Positions 27,256-36,266 of a stretch of 64,000 bases of DNA are shown piece after piece (within the stretch, counting starts at the first letter, position 1; the number at the start of each line of letters is the position of its first letter). Under the pieces are notes generated by a model. The model saw only the letters and a program-made list of their open reading frames with translations. It was not told where the DNA came from and ran no database searches. The stretch spans positions 1,207,681-1,271,680 of the forward strand of contig NZ_JANFMV010000001.1 in the NCBI RefSeq assembly GCF_024385575.1, read 5' to 3'. This stretch comes from Rhizobium sp. NRK18 (GTDB taxonomy: Bacteria; Pseudomonadota; Alphaproteobacteria; Rhizobiales; Rhizobiaceae). The position numbers and the translations under genes were made by a program.

Positions 27256-28995
27256 GTGTTTGACAGCCTGAAGAAAGAACACATCGTTGCGGGGGAAGGG
27301 TTCAACCGGTGGAAAGTGCCACCGGCGTCGATCGCCATTCACCTCTGTATCGGCTCGGTTTACGCCTGGAGCATCTTCAATCCGCCGCTCACCAAGCAGT
27401 TCGGCGTCGTCGCTGCAGCGCCGGAGGACTGGGGCCTGCAGTCGGTCGTCTGGATCTTCTCCGTCGCCATCGTTTTTCTCGGCCTTGCGGCGGCTTTCGC
27501 CGGCAAGTGGCTTGAAGAGGTCGGCCCGCGCATGGTCGGCGTCGTTGCAGCCCTCTGCTGGGGTGGTGGCTTCATCATCGGCGGTTTCGGCATCATGACC
27601 CACCAGCTCTGGCTGGTCTATCTCGGCTACGGCGTCATCGGCGGCTGCGGTCTCGGTCTCGGCTATGTATCGCCTGTCTCGACGCTGATCCGCTGGTTCC
27701 CGGACCGGCGCGGCATGGCGACCGGCATGGCCATCATGGGCTTCGGCGGCGGCGCGATGATCGCCGCACCGATCAAGGAATGGCTGCTCGGCGTGTTCTA
27801 CAAGGCGCCGCAGTTCCTGGGGGCTGAAAGCGCCGTCAACCTGGTCACGGAAGGCGGCAAGCGCCTGGCGGAAGTCAACGGCCAGATGGTGGAAGTCGTC
27901 GTCGCGACGGCCAAGCAGGTGGCTGCGGCTCCCGTTCCGCTGCAGGAAGGCGTCTATGCGGTCGGCACCGGCAACACCGGCGCTGCCGGCACCTTCTTCA
28001 CGCTCGGCATCGTCTACTTCTTCGTGATGATGATTGCGGCCTTCTCCTACCGCGTTCCGCGCGAAGGCTGGCGTCCGGCCGGCTGGACTCCGCCGACCGC
28101 GGATTCCGCAAGCCGCAAGATGATCACCCAGAACAACGTCCATATCGACCAGGCGCTGAAGACCCCACAGTTCTACCTCTTGTGGATCGTCCTCTGCTTC
28201 AACGTGACCGCCGGCATCGGCGTGATCGGGGTCGCGAAGACCATGATGACGGAAATCTTCGGCACGACGCTGCCGCTGATCGTCAACTCCGCTTTCGCCG
28301 CGACCTACGTGCTGATGATCTCGGTCTTCAACATGTGCGGCCGTTTCTTCTGGGCGTCGATCTCGGATTATATCGGCCGCAAGAACACTTATCACTGCTT
28401 CTTCGTACTCGGAATCATCCTCTATCTGTCGATCCCCTACGCGGCAGAGCAGGTCAGCGCCAATCCGGCGGTCACCTGGCTGATCATGTTCTATGCGGCA
28501 ACGATGATCATCTTCACGATGTATGGCGGCGGCTTTGCCACCATTCCGGCCTACCTCGCCGACATCTTCGGCACCAAGTATGTCGGCGGCATCCATGGTC
28601 GTCTGCTGACGGCGTGGAGCACGGCGGGCGTTCTCGGCCCGCTGGCGATCACGCAGCTGCGTGACATGTCGCTGACCAGTTCCATCAAGGCGCTCGCCGC
28701 CAAGGTGGATCCGGCGGCCTTCCAGGCGAAGTTCGGTGCCGGCGTCGACCAGCTCGACCAGCTGGTGGCTGCCAAGACCGTGACGGTTGCCGGTCTCATG
28801 TCGATTGCGCCTGCCGGCACGATCGACCCGACGCCGAGCCTCTACAACACGACCATGTACGCCATGGCCGCGTTGCTGGTGATCGCGCTGATCGCCAACA
28901 TGATGGTCAAGCCGGTTGCGGCCCACCACCACATGGAAAGCGATACGGTGCCGTCGAAGGACGCGCCGCGCGTGATGAAGCAGGCCGCTGAATAA
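27256..28995 (+). CDS. OxlT-like MFS transporter (oxalate/formate antiporter family)
   Basis: A 579-residue twelve-helix carrier with a GTG start 7 bp after GGGAGGA. Family features include IAIHLCIGSVYAWSIFNPPL in helix 1, GLGYVSPVSTLIRWFPDRRGMATGMAIMGFGGG in helices 4-5 and GRFFWASISDYIGRKN in the second repeat. It is longer than OxlT of Oxalobacter (about 418 residues), mainly through an inserted loop of about 80-100 residues between helices 6 and 7 (about 175-255). Close relatives are annotated as oxalate/formate antiporters, but the substrate is often unproven. The sigma-54 promoter and dyads tie its expression to the two-component system upstream. Confidence 0.85.
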   Translation: MFDSLKKEHIVAGEGFNRWKVPPASIAIHLCIGSVYAWSIFNPPLTKQFGVVAAAPEDWGLQSVVWIFSVAIVFLGLAAAFAGKWLEEVGPRMVGVVAALCWGGGFIIGGFGIMTHQLWLVYLGYGVIGGCGLGLGYVSPVSTLIRWFPDRRGMATGMAIMGFGGGAMIAAPIKEWLLGVFYKAPQFLGAESAVNLVTEGGKRLAEVNGQMVEVVVATAKQVAAAPVPLQEGVYAVGTGNTGAAGTFFTLGIVYFFVMMIAAFSYRVPREGWRPAGWTPPTADSASRKMITQNNVHIDQALKTPQFYLLWIVLCFNVTAGIGVIGVAKTMMTEIFGTTLPLIVNSAFAATYVLMISVFNMCGRFFWASISDYIGRKNTYHCFFVLGIILYLSIPYAAEQVSANPAVTWLIMFYAATMIIFTMYGGGFATIPAYLADIFGTKYVGGIHGRLLTAWSTAGVLGPLAITQLRDMSLTSSIKALAAKVDPAAFQAKFGAGVDQLDQLVAAKTVTVAGLMSIAPAGTIDPTPSLYNTTMYAMAALLVIALIANMMVKPVAAHHHMESDTVPSKDAPRVMKQAAE

Positions 28996-29022
28996 GCGAC
29001 CTGACAGTTCTGCCTGACGATG

Positions 29023-29054
29023 ACCCGGATCGGCGAAAGCCGGTCCGGGTTTTT
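29023..29054 (+). terminator. Rho-independent terminator after the OxlT-like gene
   Basis: A 12-bp stem (ACCCGGATCGGC/GCCGGTCCGGGT, one G-T pair) with a GAAA tetraloop followed by TTTTT. Confidence 0.85.
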
Positions 29055-29138
29055 CGTTGACGAGTGTCCGGCTGCCCTTTTGCGGTAACCGCCGATATGC
29101 GAGAGCGGAGCAAGACTTGCATTCGTGGGAGAGTTTTC

Positions 29139-30038
29139 ATGGTCAATGTTCTGTGCGCCGGGCTCGCCAGCATGGATTTCATCTTCCGCGTCGGCGAGAT
29201 GCCGACGAAGCCTGAGAAATACCGGGCAAAGGATGCCGCGCAGAGCACCGGCGGCGGAGCTGCCGGGCAGGCGCTGGCGGCGACCCGTCTCGGCGGCCAG
29301 GGTTTTGCGGTCACCCGTCTTGGCGATGATCCGATGGGCGCCCTTGTCGTCGACGGCATGACGGCTAACGGCATCGACTGCCGGTTCGCCCGGCGGTTCG
29401 ACGGGCGCAGGTCATCCTACTCTTCGATCCTGATCGACGCGGCGGGCGAAAGGCAGATCGTCAACTACCGCGACTGGGATCTGCCGGCGGACGCCGGATG
29501 GCTGCTCGATGCGGATCATCCGCCGATCGGCGCGACCGTGGCCGATACACGCTGGCCGGAAGGGGCGGCGGCGCTGATGCGGATTGCGCGGGAACGCGGC
29601 GTGCCGGGCATCATGGACGGCGAGGCGCCCGTCCGGGACGCTTTCGAGGCCCTGGGGCTTGCCTCGCACATCGCCTTTTCGATCCAGGGGTTGCGAGATC
29701 TGACAGGCGAAGAGGATGCCCGCGCCGGCCTTCTTGCTGCGCGCAAGGAGTTCGACGCCTGGCTCTGCGTTACCGACGGCGAGAACGGGGTGACCGTGCT
29801 CGATGGAAACGACTTCGGCCATGTGCCGGCGGTGGCCGTGGATGTGGTCGACACGCTCGGCGCCGGAGACATCTGGCATGGCGCATTCGCGCTGGCGCTC
29901 GGAGAGGGACAGGAAATGGCAGCCGCCATCCGCTTTGCCAATGCGGCGGCCTCGATCAAATGCAGCCGGTTCGGCGGGCAGAGCGGTTGTCCAGATAGGC
30001 AGGAGGTCGAGGCCTTCCTGCGGATGCATGGCGTTTGA
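29139..30038 (+). CDS. PfkB-family carbohydrate kinase
   Basis: A 299-residue ribokinase-like kinase. The C-terminal signature DTLGAGDIWHGAF (238-250) includes the catalytic base D244 and the anion hole, and the N-terminal STGGGAAGQALAATRLG gives the sugar-binding glycine pair. The start ATG at 29139 (MVNVLCAG) is chosen because the family begins at this beta strand; the frame is open to 29064, but those residues are not family-like. The sugar cannot be assigned. It stands alone, between the OxlT-like gene's terminator and a convergent Lrp-type gene, so context gives no clear substrate. Confidence 0.85.
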   Translation: MVNVLCAGLASMDFIFRVGEMPTKPEKYRAKDAAQSTGGGAAGQALAATRLGGQGFAVTRLGDDPMGALVVDGMTANGIDCRFARRFDGRRSSYSSILIDAAGERQIVNYRDWDLPADAGWLLDADHPPIGATVADTRWPEGAAALMRIARERGVPGIMDGEAPVRDAFEALGLASHIAFSIQGLRDLTGEEDARAGLLAARKEFDAWLCVTDGENGVTVLDGNDFGHVPAVAVDVVDTLGAGDIWHGAFALALGEGQEMAAAIRFANAAASIKCSRFGGQSGCPDRQEVEAFLRMHGV

Positions 30039-30044
30039 GCGGTT

Positions 30045-30515
30045 TCAAAGGTATTTCAATGGCACGGATGTGGTGAACTTCAGCTCTTCCATGGAGATGA
30101 AGGACGAGACGTCGGTGAAGTCGAGCCGCGAGATCAGCTGCTTGTAGACGGCGTCGTAGACATCGACGCTCGGGACGACGAGGCGCAGGAGGTAGTCCAT
30201 CTCGCCCGTCAGCCGGTAGGCTTCGACGATTTCCGGAATGTCGGCAATCGCCTGGCGGAAACTGTCCAGCCATTCGATCGAGTGCCGGGACGTGCGCACG
30301 CCGACGAACACCGTCATCGCCACATTCGCCTTGCGCCGATCGACCAGCGCCACGCGGCGGGAAATGAGGCCGCTTTCCTCCATGTTGCGGATTCGCCGCC
30401 AGCAGGCGGAGACCGAAAGCGCCGCCTGATCGGCAAGGTCCGCCACCGGAGTCGAAGCATCCTGTTGCAGGGCCTGCAATAATTTTCGGTCTCGATCGTC
30501 AAGCATGGAATTCAC
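30045..30515 (-). CDS. Lrp/AsnC-family transcriptional regulator
   Basis: A 156-residue regulator with an N-terminal HTH (about 8-55, TPVADLADQAALSVSACWRRIRNMEESGLI) and a C-terminal RAM domain (about 70-145, VEAYRLTGEMDYLLRLVVPS). It is divergent from the racemase gene across 153 bp that contain AT-rich inverted repeats, so it probably controls the racemase and itself. It is clearly distinct from the bkdR-type protein at 7374. The effector amino acid is unknown; aspartate, glutamate or a hydantoin-type compound would fit the neighbour. Confidence 0.85.
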   Translation of the reverse strand: MNSMLDDRDRKLLQALQQDASTPVADLADQAALSVSACWRRIRNMEESGLISRRVALVDRRKANVAMTVFVGVRTSRHSIEWLDSFRQAIADIPEIVEAYRLTGEMDYLLRLVVPSVDVYDAVYKQLISRLDFTDVSSFISMEELKFTTSVPLKYL

Positions 30516-30541
30516 TCTTGCTGAAATTTGTCATGTCAAAA

Positions 30542-30566
30542 AATAATAGCGCAAATGTCCATTATT
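30542..30566. promoter_or_regulatory. AT-rich inverted repeat between the Lrp-type gene and the racemase
   Basis: AATAAT and ATTATT arms separated by 13 bp, within a run that also contains GCAA and TTGC half sites. Lrp/AsnC proteins bind such AT-rich dyads. It lies 27 bp upstream of the regulator and about 100 bp upstream of the racemase. Confidence 0.35.
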
Positions 30567-30668
30567 GCAAAATTTAACGGCGTGAACGGGTGCCCATTCT
30601 GCAAACATTAAGCGCATTTTCGATTTTACCGGCGTTATGATTCCTGAAGATCGAAACGGAGGCAGAAA

Positions 30669-31388
30669 ATGCAGAAGACCATTGGGCTGATCGGCGGCAT
30701 GAGCTGGGAAAGCACGGCTGTTTACTACAGGCTGATCAACGAGATCGTTCGTGACCGTCTGGGCGGTCTGCACTCGGCCGACGTGGTCATGCGCTCCGTC
30801 GATTTCGACCGTATCGTCAAGTGGCAGAAGGCGGGCGAGTGGGGCAAGGCGGCCGATCACCTGGCCGATATCGGCCGAAAGCTGGAAGCGGCGGACGCCG
30901 GTTGCGTGCTGATCTGCACCAACACGATGCACCTGGTTGCCGACGCCGTTGCCGACGGCTGCGGCATCCCCCTGATCCACATTGTCGATGTCACCGGCGA
31001 AGCGCTGGTCGCCGCCGGCGCGAAGAAGCCGCTGCTGCTCGCCACCCGCTACACGATGGAGCAGACGTTCTATCGCGACCGATTGAAGGCGCGTTACGGC
31101 CTCGATGCCGTCGTGCCGGATGAAGCAGGCCGCGCGGTCGTGCACGATACCATCTTCAACGAACTCTGCTGCGGCAAGGTGGTCGAGCGGTCGAAGCAGG
31201 CCTATCTCGACGTCATCGAGAAGGGGCGGGCGGCCGGATGCGATTCCGTCATTCTCGGCTGCACCGAAATCGGTCTGCTGATCTCGGCAAACGATATCGA
31301 TCTGCCGGTTTTCGATTCGACCACGCTGCATGCCACTGCCGCCGTCGAGTTCGCTCTCGGCAGCCAGCCGCAGTCCAAGGTGGCATGA
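30669..31388 (+). CDS. Aspartate/glutamate racemase family protein
   Basis: A 239-residue PLP-independent racemase. The two catalytic cysteines are both present: C83 (LICTNTMH) and C199 (ILGCTEIG), so it should be active. The N-terminal IGLIGGMSWESTAVYYRLIN motif is that of the YgeA/RacX aspartate racemase branch. An AGGAGG-like ribosome site lies just upstream. YgeA-type enzymes are often broad-spectrum amino-acid racemases, so aspartate is a default rather than a demonstrated substrate. The divergent Lrp-type regulator suggests amino-acid-responsive expression. Confidence 0.88.
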   Translation: MQKTIGLIGGMSWESTAVYYRLINEIVRDRLGGLHSADVVMRSVDFDRIVKWQKAGEWGKAADHLADIGRKLEAADAGCVLICTNTMHLVADAVADGCGIPLIHIVDVTGEALVAAGAKKPLLLATRYTMEQTFYRDRLKARYGLDAVVPDEAGRAVVHDTIFNELCCGKVVERSKQAYLDVIEKGRAAGCDSVILGCTEIGLLISANDIDLPVFDSTTLHATAAVEFALGSQPQSKVA

Positions 31389-31446
31389 CGTCATCCATGA
31401 TTTGCGGCCCGGCTTCGGTCCGCGGCTGTTGATAAAAAGGTTTAAG

Positions 31447-31474
31447 GAGGTCGTCCCGTTGGGCGGCCTCTTTT
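31447..31474 (+). terminator. Rho-independent terminator after the racemase
   Basis: A 10-bp stem (GAGGTCGTCC/GGGCGGCCTC, two G-T pairs) with a 4-nt loop, followed by TTTT. It lies 58 bp after the stop. The remaining 200 bp to the next gene are AT-rich and presumably hold the promoter of the sugar ABC operon. Confidence 0.8.
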
Positions 31475-31673
31475 CGTATTCTGATTCCTTTATCTCATCT
31501 AACTAATTGTATTTTATGTTTTATATTCCGATCTGGCGGGCCTTCTCCGCCGCCATTCAGCGCTGCCATTTCACTGTCATGAAGGCTATTTACATATAAT
31601 AGTACTTTTGCTAGCGTCCCAATCAGCCAAACCCCGCGGGAGGGCGGGACGGCATTCTTTTTGGGAGGAAATC

Positions 31674-32645
31674 ATGAAAATCTTGTCCAAGCTCGCGGTT
31701 GCCGCGGGCCTCGCTACCCTTTTGTCTTCTGCTGCCTATGCCAATGGTCTGGAAGGCAAGACGATCGGTTTCTCGCAGATCGGTTCGGAGTCGGGTTGGC
31801 GCGCCGCTGAAACCTCGGTCACGAAGATGGAAGCCGAAAAGCTCGGCATCAATCTGAAGTTCGCCGATGCCCAGCAGAAGCAGGAAAACCAGATCAAGGC
31901 CATCCGCGGCTTCATCGCCCAGGGCGTTGACGCCATTCTTGTTGCTCCGGTCGTTGCAACCGGCTGGGACGACGTGCTCGGCGAAGCCAAGGACGCCAAG
32001 ATTCCGGTCGTGCTTCTCGACCGCGGCGTCGATGCCTCGCAGGACCTCTACCTGACCTCGGTCGCATCCGACCAGGTGAAGGAAGGCCGTGTGGCCGGCG
32101 ACTGGCTGGTGAAGACGGTCGGCGACAAGGACTGCAAGGTCGTTGAACTGCAGGGCACCGTCGGCTCCACGCCGGCGATCAACCGCAAGAAGGGCTTCGA
32201 GGAAGCCATTGCCGGTCATGATAACATCAAGATCATCCGTAGCCAGACCGGCGACTTCACCCGCTCCAAGGGCAAGGAAGTCATGGAAGGCTTCATCAAG
32301 GCCGAAAACGGCGGCAAGGACATCTGCGCCATGTACGCCCATAACGACGACATGGCCGTCGGCGGCATCCAGGCCATCAAGGACGCCGGCCTGAAGCCGG
32401 GTTCCGATATCCTCGTCGTCTCGATCGACGGCGTGCCGGATATCTTCAAGGCCATGGAAGCCGGTGAAGCCAATGCGACCGTCGAACTGACGCCGAACAT
32501 GGCCGGTCCGGCCTACGAAGCGCTTGATGCCTACCTGAACGGCGGTAAGACCCCGGAGAAGTTCATCATCACTGAGTCCAAGCTCTACACCCCTGCCGAT
32601 GATCCGGCCGGCGAGTACGAGCGCCGCAAGGGCCTCGGCTACTAA
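31674..32645 (+). CDS. ytfQ: Sugar ABC transporter, periplasmic binding protein (YtfQ type)
   Basis: A 323-residue ribose/galactofuranose-class binding protein. A Sec signal (MKILSKLAVAAGLATLLSSAAYA) is followed by the GLEGKTIGFSQIGSESGWRAAETS strand and DAQQKQENQIKAIRGFIAQGVDAILVAPV, which is typical of YtfQ. GGGAGGA precedes the ATG at 31674; the frame extends upstream without a ribosome site. It heads an operon with one double ATPase and two permeases, the exact composition of YtfQRT-YjfF, which imports galactofuranose in E. coli. The rhizobial substrate may differ. A strong hairpin follows the stop codon. Confidence 0.85.
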   Translation: MKILSKLAVAAGLATLLSSAAYANGLEGKTIGFSQIGSESGWRAAETSVTKMEAEKLGINLKFADAQQKQENQIKAIRGFIAQGVDAILVAPVVATGWDDVLGEAKDAKIPVVLLDRGVDASQDLYLTSVASDQVKEGRVAGDWLVKTVGDKDCKVVELQGTVGSTPAINRKKGFEEAIAGHDNIKIIRSQTGDFTRSKGKEVMEGFIKAENGGKDICAMYAHNDDMAVGGIQAIKDAGLKPGSDILVVSIDGVPDIFKAMEAGEANATVELTPNMAGPAYEALDAYLNGGKTPEKFIITESKLYTPADDPAGEYERRKGLGY

Positions 32646-32662
32646 TCCCAGGCAGCACGAGA

Positions 32663-32697
32663 GGGGCCGGCGGTCGAGATCCGCCGGCCCCTTCTTG
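32663..32697 (+). terminator. Hairpin between the binding-protein gene and the ATPase gene
   Basis: Perfect 11-bp GC stem (GGGGCCGGCGG/CCGCCGGCCCC) with a 7-nt loop and a TTCTTGT tail. It is 17 bp after the stop of the binding protein and before the ATPase gene, so it is likely a partial terminator that lowers expression of the membrane components. Confidence 0.7.
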
Positions 32698-32749
32698 TCA
32701 ACCTCTCGAGGAGAGGCAACAATCGCTGCAAATGGCAGGGGGAAACGAC

Positions 32750-34279
32750 ATGCTTGCAGGAGGTCCGGGCACGCCATTCGTGCTCGAGGCGCGCGGCGTC
32801 ACCAAGATATTCGGACAGCATCGGGCGCTTGATGGAGTGAATTTCGGTCTCCGGCCGGGCGAGGTGCATGCGCTGCTCGGTGAAAACGGTGCCGGAAAAT
32901 CGACGCTGATCAAGATTCTCACGGGCGCCTACCATCCCGATGGCGGGCAGGTGGTGCTCGACGGCAAGCCCGTCACCTTCCGCGATCCGCTGCAGGCGCA
33001 GTCGCGCGGCATCGGCACCGTCTACCAGGAGGTCAACCTCCTGCCCAACCGGTCGGTTGCGGAAAACCTGTTCCTCGGGCACCAGCCCACCCGTTTCGGC
33101 TTCGTGCGCAAGTCGCTGATCGAGAACAACGCCCGCCGCATCCTCGCCGATTACGGTCTTGAAATCGACGTGCAGGCCGAACTCGGTACCTATTCCGTTG
33201 CCGTCCAGCAGATCGTTGCCATTGCCCGCGCCGTTGAACTCTCCGGCAAGGTGCTGGTTCTGGACGAACCGACCGCCAGCCTCGACCGGCATGAGGTCGA
33301 CAAGCTGTTCGAGGTCATCGCCGGCCTGAAGGCGCGCGGCATGGCCATCGTCTTCATCACCCATTTCCTCGATCAGGTCTTCGCCATTTCCGACCGCGTC
33401 ACCATCTTGCGCAACGGCAAGCTGATCGGCACCGAGCCGCTCAACGACCTGTCGCGCACCGATGTCGTGCGCATGATGCTTGGCAAGGACATCACGTTTG
33501 CCCCCGCCGTCAGCGGCGTCGAGGAGCGCGAGGCCGGTCCGGCCATGGTCGAATTTTCCAATTGCGGCAAGTCCGGCAAGGTCCGGCCGTTCTCGCTGAA
33601 GATCCACAAGGGCGAGGTGGTTGGCGTCGCCGGCCTGCTCGGCTCCGGCCGCACCGAAATGGCGCGCATCATGTTCGGCGTCGACCAGACGGACAGCGGC
33701 GACATCCGCATCGCCGACAAGAAGGTCGAACTGAAGGTGCCGGCCCATGCCGTCGCCCATGGTTTCGGCTTCTGCCCCGAAGACCGCAAGGCCGACGGCA
33801 TTCTCGGCGATCTGTCGGTGCGCGAGAACATCGTCATCGCGCTTCAGGGCAAGCTCGGCTGGTTCAAGGCGCTGAACCGCGACGAGCAGATGGAGATCGC
33901 CGGCAAGTTTGCGGAGGATCTCGATATCCGCGCGGCTTCGCACGACATGCCGGTCAAGCTTCTCTCCGGCGGCAACCAGCAGAAGGTGATCCTCGCGCGC
34001 TGGCTGGCGACCGATCCGGATTTCCTGATCCTCGACGAGCCGACGCGCGGCATCGATGTCGGCGCCCATGCCGAGATCGTGCGCACCATCAACAGGCTGC
34101 GGGAAGACGGACTTGCGCTGCTCGTCATCTCGTCCGAGCTCGATGAGATCGTTGCCTATTCCTCGCGGGTCGTGGTCATGCGCGACCGCGAACTGGTGGC
34201 CGAACTTCGAGGCGACAACATCACCCCCGCTGTCATCGTTCAGGCGATTGCCGCCCAGCCGGAGGAAGCCTCGGCATGA
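32750..34279 (+). CDS. ytfR: Sugar ABC transporter, double ATP-binding protein (YtfR type)
   Basis: A 509-residue fusion of two nucleotide-binding domains. The first has an intact Walker A (GENGAGKS, 44-51) and a VLDEPTASLD Walker B. The second has the degenerate P-loop GLLGSGRTEM, but a good LSGGNQQK signature and [11 protein letters not shown], as is normal in this family. The ATG at 32750 is preferred because GGGGGA sits 6 bp upstream; an in-frame ATG at 32732 is the alternative. It overlaps the first permease gene by 4 bp. Confidence 0.9.
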   Translation: MLAGGPGTPFVLEARGVTKIFGQHRALDGVNFGLRPGEVHALLGENGAGKSTLIKILTGAYHPDGGQVVLDGKPVTFRDPLQAQSRGIGTVYQEVNLLPNRSVAENLFLGHQPTRFGFVRKSLIENNARRILADYGLEIDVQAELGTYSVAVQQIVAIARAVELSGKVLVLDEPTASLDRHEVDKLFEVIAGLKARGMAIVFITHFLDQVFAISDRVTILRNGKLIGTEPLNDLSRTDVVRMMLGKDITFAPAVSGVEEREAGPAMVEFSNCGKSGKVRPFSLKIHKGEVVGVAGLLGSGRTEMARIMFGVDQTDSGDIRIADKKVELKVPAHAVAHGFGFCPEDRKADGILGDLSVRENIVIALQGKLGWFKALNRDEQMEIAGKFAEDLDIRAASHDMPVKLLSGGNQQKVILARWLATDPDFLILDEPTRGIDVGAHAEIVRTINRLREDGLALLVISSELDEIVAYSSRVVVMRDRELVAELRGDNITPAVIVQAIAAQPEEASA

Positions 34280-35283
34280 GACTCAAACGACTTCAACGGA
34301 TCGTCAATCCGCAGACCATCGCGCTCGCCGGCGTGCTGCTGATCAACTGGATCCTGTTTCCCGGCTTCTTCGACGTCACCTGGCAGGACGGGCGCCTGTT
34401 CGGCAGTCTGATCGACGTGCTGAACCGTGGCGTCCCTGTCGCCATCCTCGCCATCGGCATGACGGCGGTCATCGCCACCAAGGGCGTCGATCTCTCCGTC
34501 GGCGCGGTCATGGCGATCGCCGGTGCCGTCTCGGCGACGCTGGTCGTCAACGGCTATCCGGCCTCGGCCGCGGTCGCCGCGGCGCTTGCCACCGGGCTCG
34601 TCTGCGGCCTCTGGAACGGCATTCTGGTGACCTTCCTGGAAATCCAGCCGATCGTCGCGACGCTGGTGCTGATGGTTGCCGGACGCGGGATCGCGCAGCT
34701 GATCACCGAAGGCACGATCGTCACCTTTTCCAATCCGGTACTGATCTTCATCGGCACGGGCTCGTTCCTCGGCTTCCCGATGCCGGTCGTCATCGCCGCC
34801 GTTCTTCTGGCAATCTCGGTTTTCGCCGTCAGGTCCACCGCGATCGGGCTGTTCATCGAGGCAGTCGGCGTCAACCGTTCGGCGGCGAGCCTTGCCGGCA
34901 TCCGCAGCCGGCTGCTGCTTCTGAGCATCTACAGCTTCTCCGGTCTCTGTGCCGCCATTTCCGGCATCATCGTCGCCGGCGACATTCGCGGTGCCGACGC
35001 CAACAATGCCGGCCTGTGGCTTGAACTCGACGCCATTCTCGCCGTCGTGCTCGGTGGCACCTCGCTCCTTGGCGGGCGGTTCTCGATCGCCATGTCGGTG
35101 CTCGGCGCGATCATCATCCAGGCGATGAACACCGGTATCCTCGTGTCCGGCTTCCCGCCGGAATTCAACCTGGTGGTCAAGGCCGGCGTCATCATCCTGA
35201 TCCTCATCATGCAGTCGCCTCTGGCCGGTCGCCTTATCGAAATGCGGCGCAACCTCAGCAGCCTATCCGGGAAGACGTCATGA
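34276..35283 (+). CDS. ytfT: Sugar ABC transporter permease (YtfT type)
   Basis: A 335-residue BPD_transp_2 permease with about eight to ten helices. The AIGMTAVIATKGVDLSVGAVMAIAGAVSATL segment is the conserved motif of ribose-type permeases. Its start overlaps the ATPase stop (ATGA), and its own stop overlaps the next permease start in the same way. It should form a heterodimeric channel with the following gene product. Confidence 0.9.
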   Translation: MRLKRLQRIVNPQTIALAGVLLINWILFPGFFDVTWQDGRLFGSLIDVLNRGVPVAILAIGMTAVIATKGVDLSVGAVMAIAGAVSATLVVNGYPASAAVAAALATGLVCGLWNGILVTFLEIQPIVATLVLMVAGRGIAQLITEGTIVTFSNPVLIFIGTGSFLGFPMPVVIAAVLLAISVFAVRSTAIGLFIEAVGVNRSAASLAGIRSRLLLLSIYSFSGLCAAISGIIVAGDIRGADANNAGLWLELDAILAVVLGGTSLLGGRFSIAMSVLGAIIIQAMNTGILVSGFPPEFNLVVKAGVIILILIMQSPLAGRLIEMRRNLSSLSGKTS

Positions 35284-36266
35284 ATCGCAGTTTGAGACCC
35301 CTGGCGGCGACCGCCATCATCTTCGCGCTTGCCTACGCCGCCGCCATCACCCAGTTCCCCGGCATGTGGTCGACCCGCGTGCTCGGCAACTTCCTGACCG
35401 ACAACGCCTTCCTCGGGATCACGGCCGTCGGCATGACGTTCGTGATCATCTCCGGCGGCATCGATCTTTCGGTCGGCGCGGTCATCGGCTTCACCGGCGT
35501 CCTGATCTCGGTGCTGATCAGCTGGTACGGCTTTCATCCGCTGACTGCATTCGCGGTCGTGCTGGTGATCTCCGCCCTTTTCGGCGCCTCCATGGGCGCG
35601 GCGATTCACTATCTGCAGGTGCCGCCCTTCATCGTGACGCTCGCCGGCATGTTCCTCGCACGAGGGGCCGCCTCGGTCATCACGCAGGATTCCATCCCGG
35701 TCAGCCACGAATTCTATTCCGCCATCAGTGCGCTCTATTACAAGATGCCCGGCGGCGGACGGTTGAGCGTGATCGGTTGCCTGATGGTGGCGATCTTCAT
35801 CATCGGCGCGCTGGTCGCGCATCGGACCCGCTTCGGCTCCTATGTCTACGCGCTCGGCGGCAATGCCACCTCGGCCGAACTGATGGGTGTCCCGGTCGCC
35901 CGCACGACGATCATGATCTACATGCTGTCGAGCACGCTTGCCGGGCTGTCGGGCATCGTCTTCTCGCTCTACACATCGGCCGGCTATCCGCTGGCGGCCG
36001 TCGGCGTCGAGCTCGACGCGATCGGCGCGGTGGTGATCGGCGGAACACTGCTGACGGGCGGCTACGGCTTCGTCTTCGGCACGTTCATCGGCGTCATGCT
36101 GCAAGGGCTTGTGCAAACCTACATCATTTTCGACGGTACACTTTCCAGTTGGTGGACCAAGATTGTAATAGGAGGTCTGCTTTTCATCTTCATCGTCCTG
36201 CAAAGGCTGGTCTTCTCCGCATCCGCGCCGCGGTCCAAGGTATTCTGGAAACTGAAACATGAGTGA
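35280..36266 (+). CDS. yjfF: Sugar ABC transporter permease (YjfF type)
   Basis: A 328-residue second permease of the same family, with AVGMTFVIISGGIDLSVGAVIGFTGVLISVL and PPFIVTLAGMFLARG. Having two different permeases is the mark of the YtfQRT-YjfF subgroup. Start and stop overlap both neighbours (4 bp upstream, 8 bp with the regulator downstream), so the whole block from ytfR to the regulator is one translationally linked unit. Confidence 0.9.
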   Translation: MNRSLRPLAATAIIFALAYAAAITQFPGMWSTRVLGNFLTDNAFLGITAVGMTFVIISGGIDLSVGAVIGFTGVLISVLISWYGFHPLTAFAVVLVISALFGASMGAAIHYLQVPPFIVTLAGMFLARGAASVITQDSIPVSHEFYSAISALYYKMPGGGRLSVIGCLMVAIFIIGALVAHRTRFGSYVYALGGNATSAELMGVPVARTTIMIYMLSSTLAGLSGIVFSLYTSAGYPLAAVGVELDAIGAVVIGGTLLTGGYGFVFGTFIGVMLQGLVQTYIIFDGTLSSWWTKIVIGGLLFIFIVLQRLVFSASAPRSKVFWKLKHE

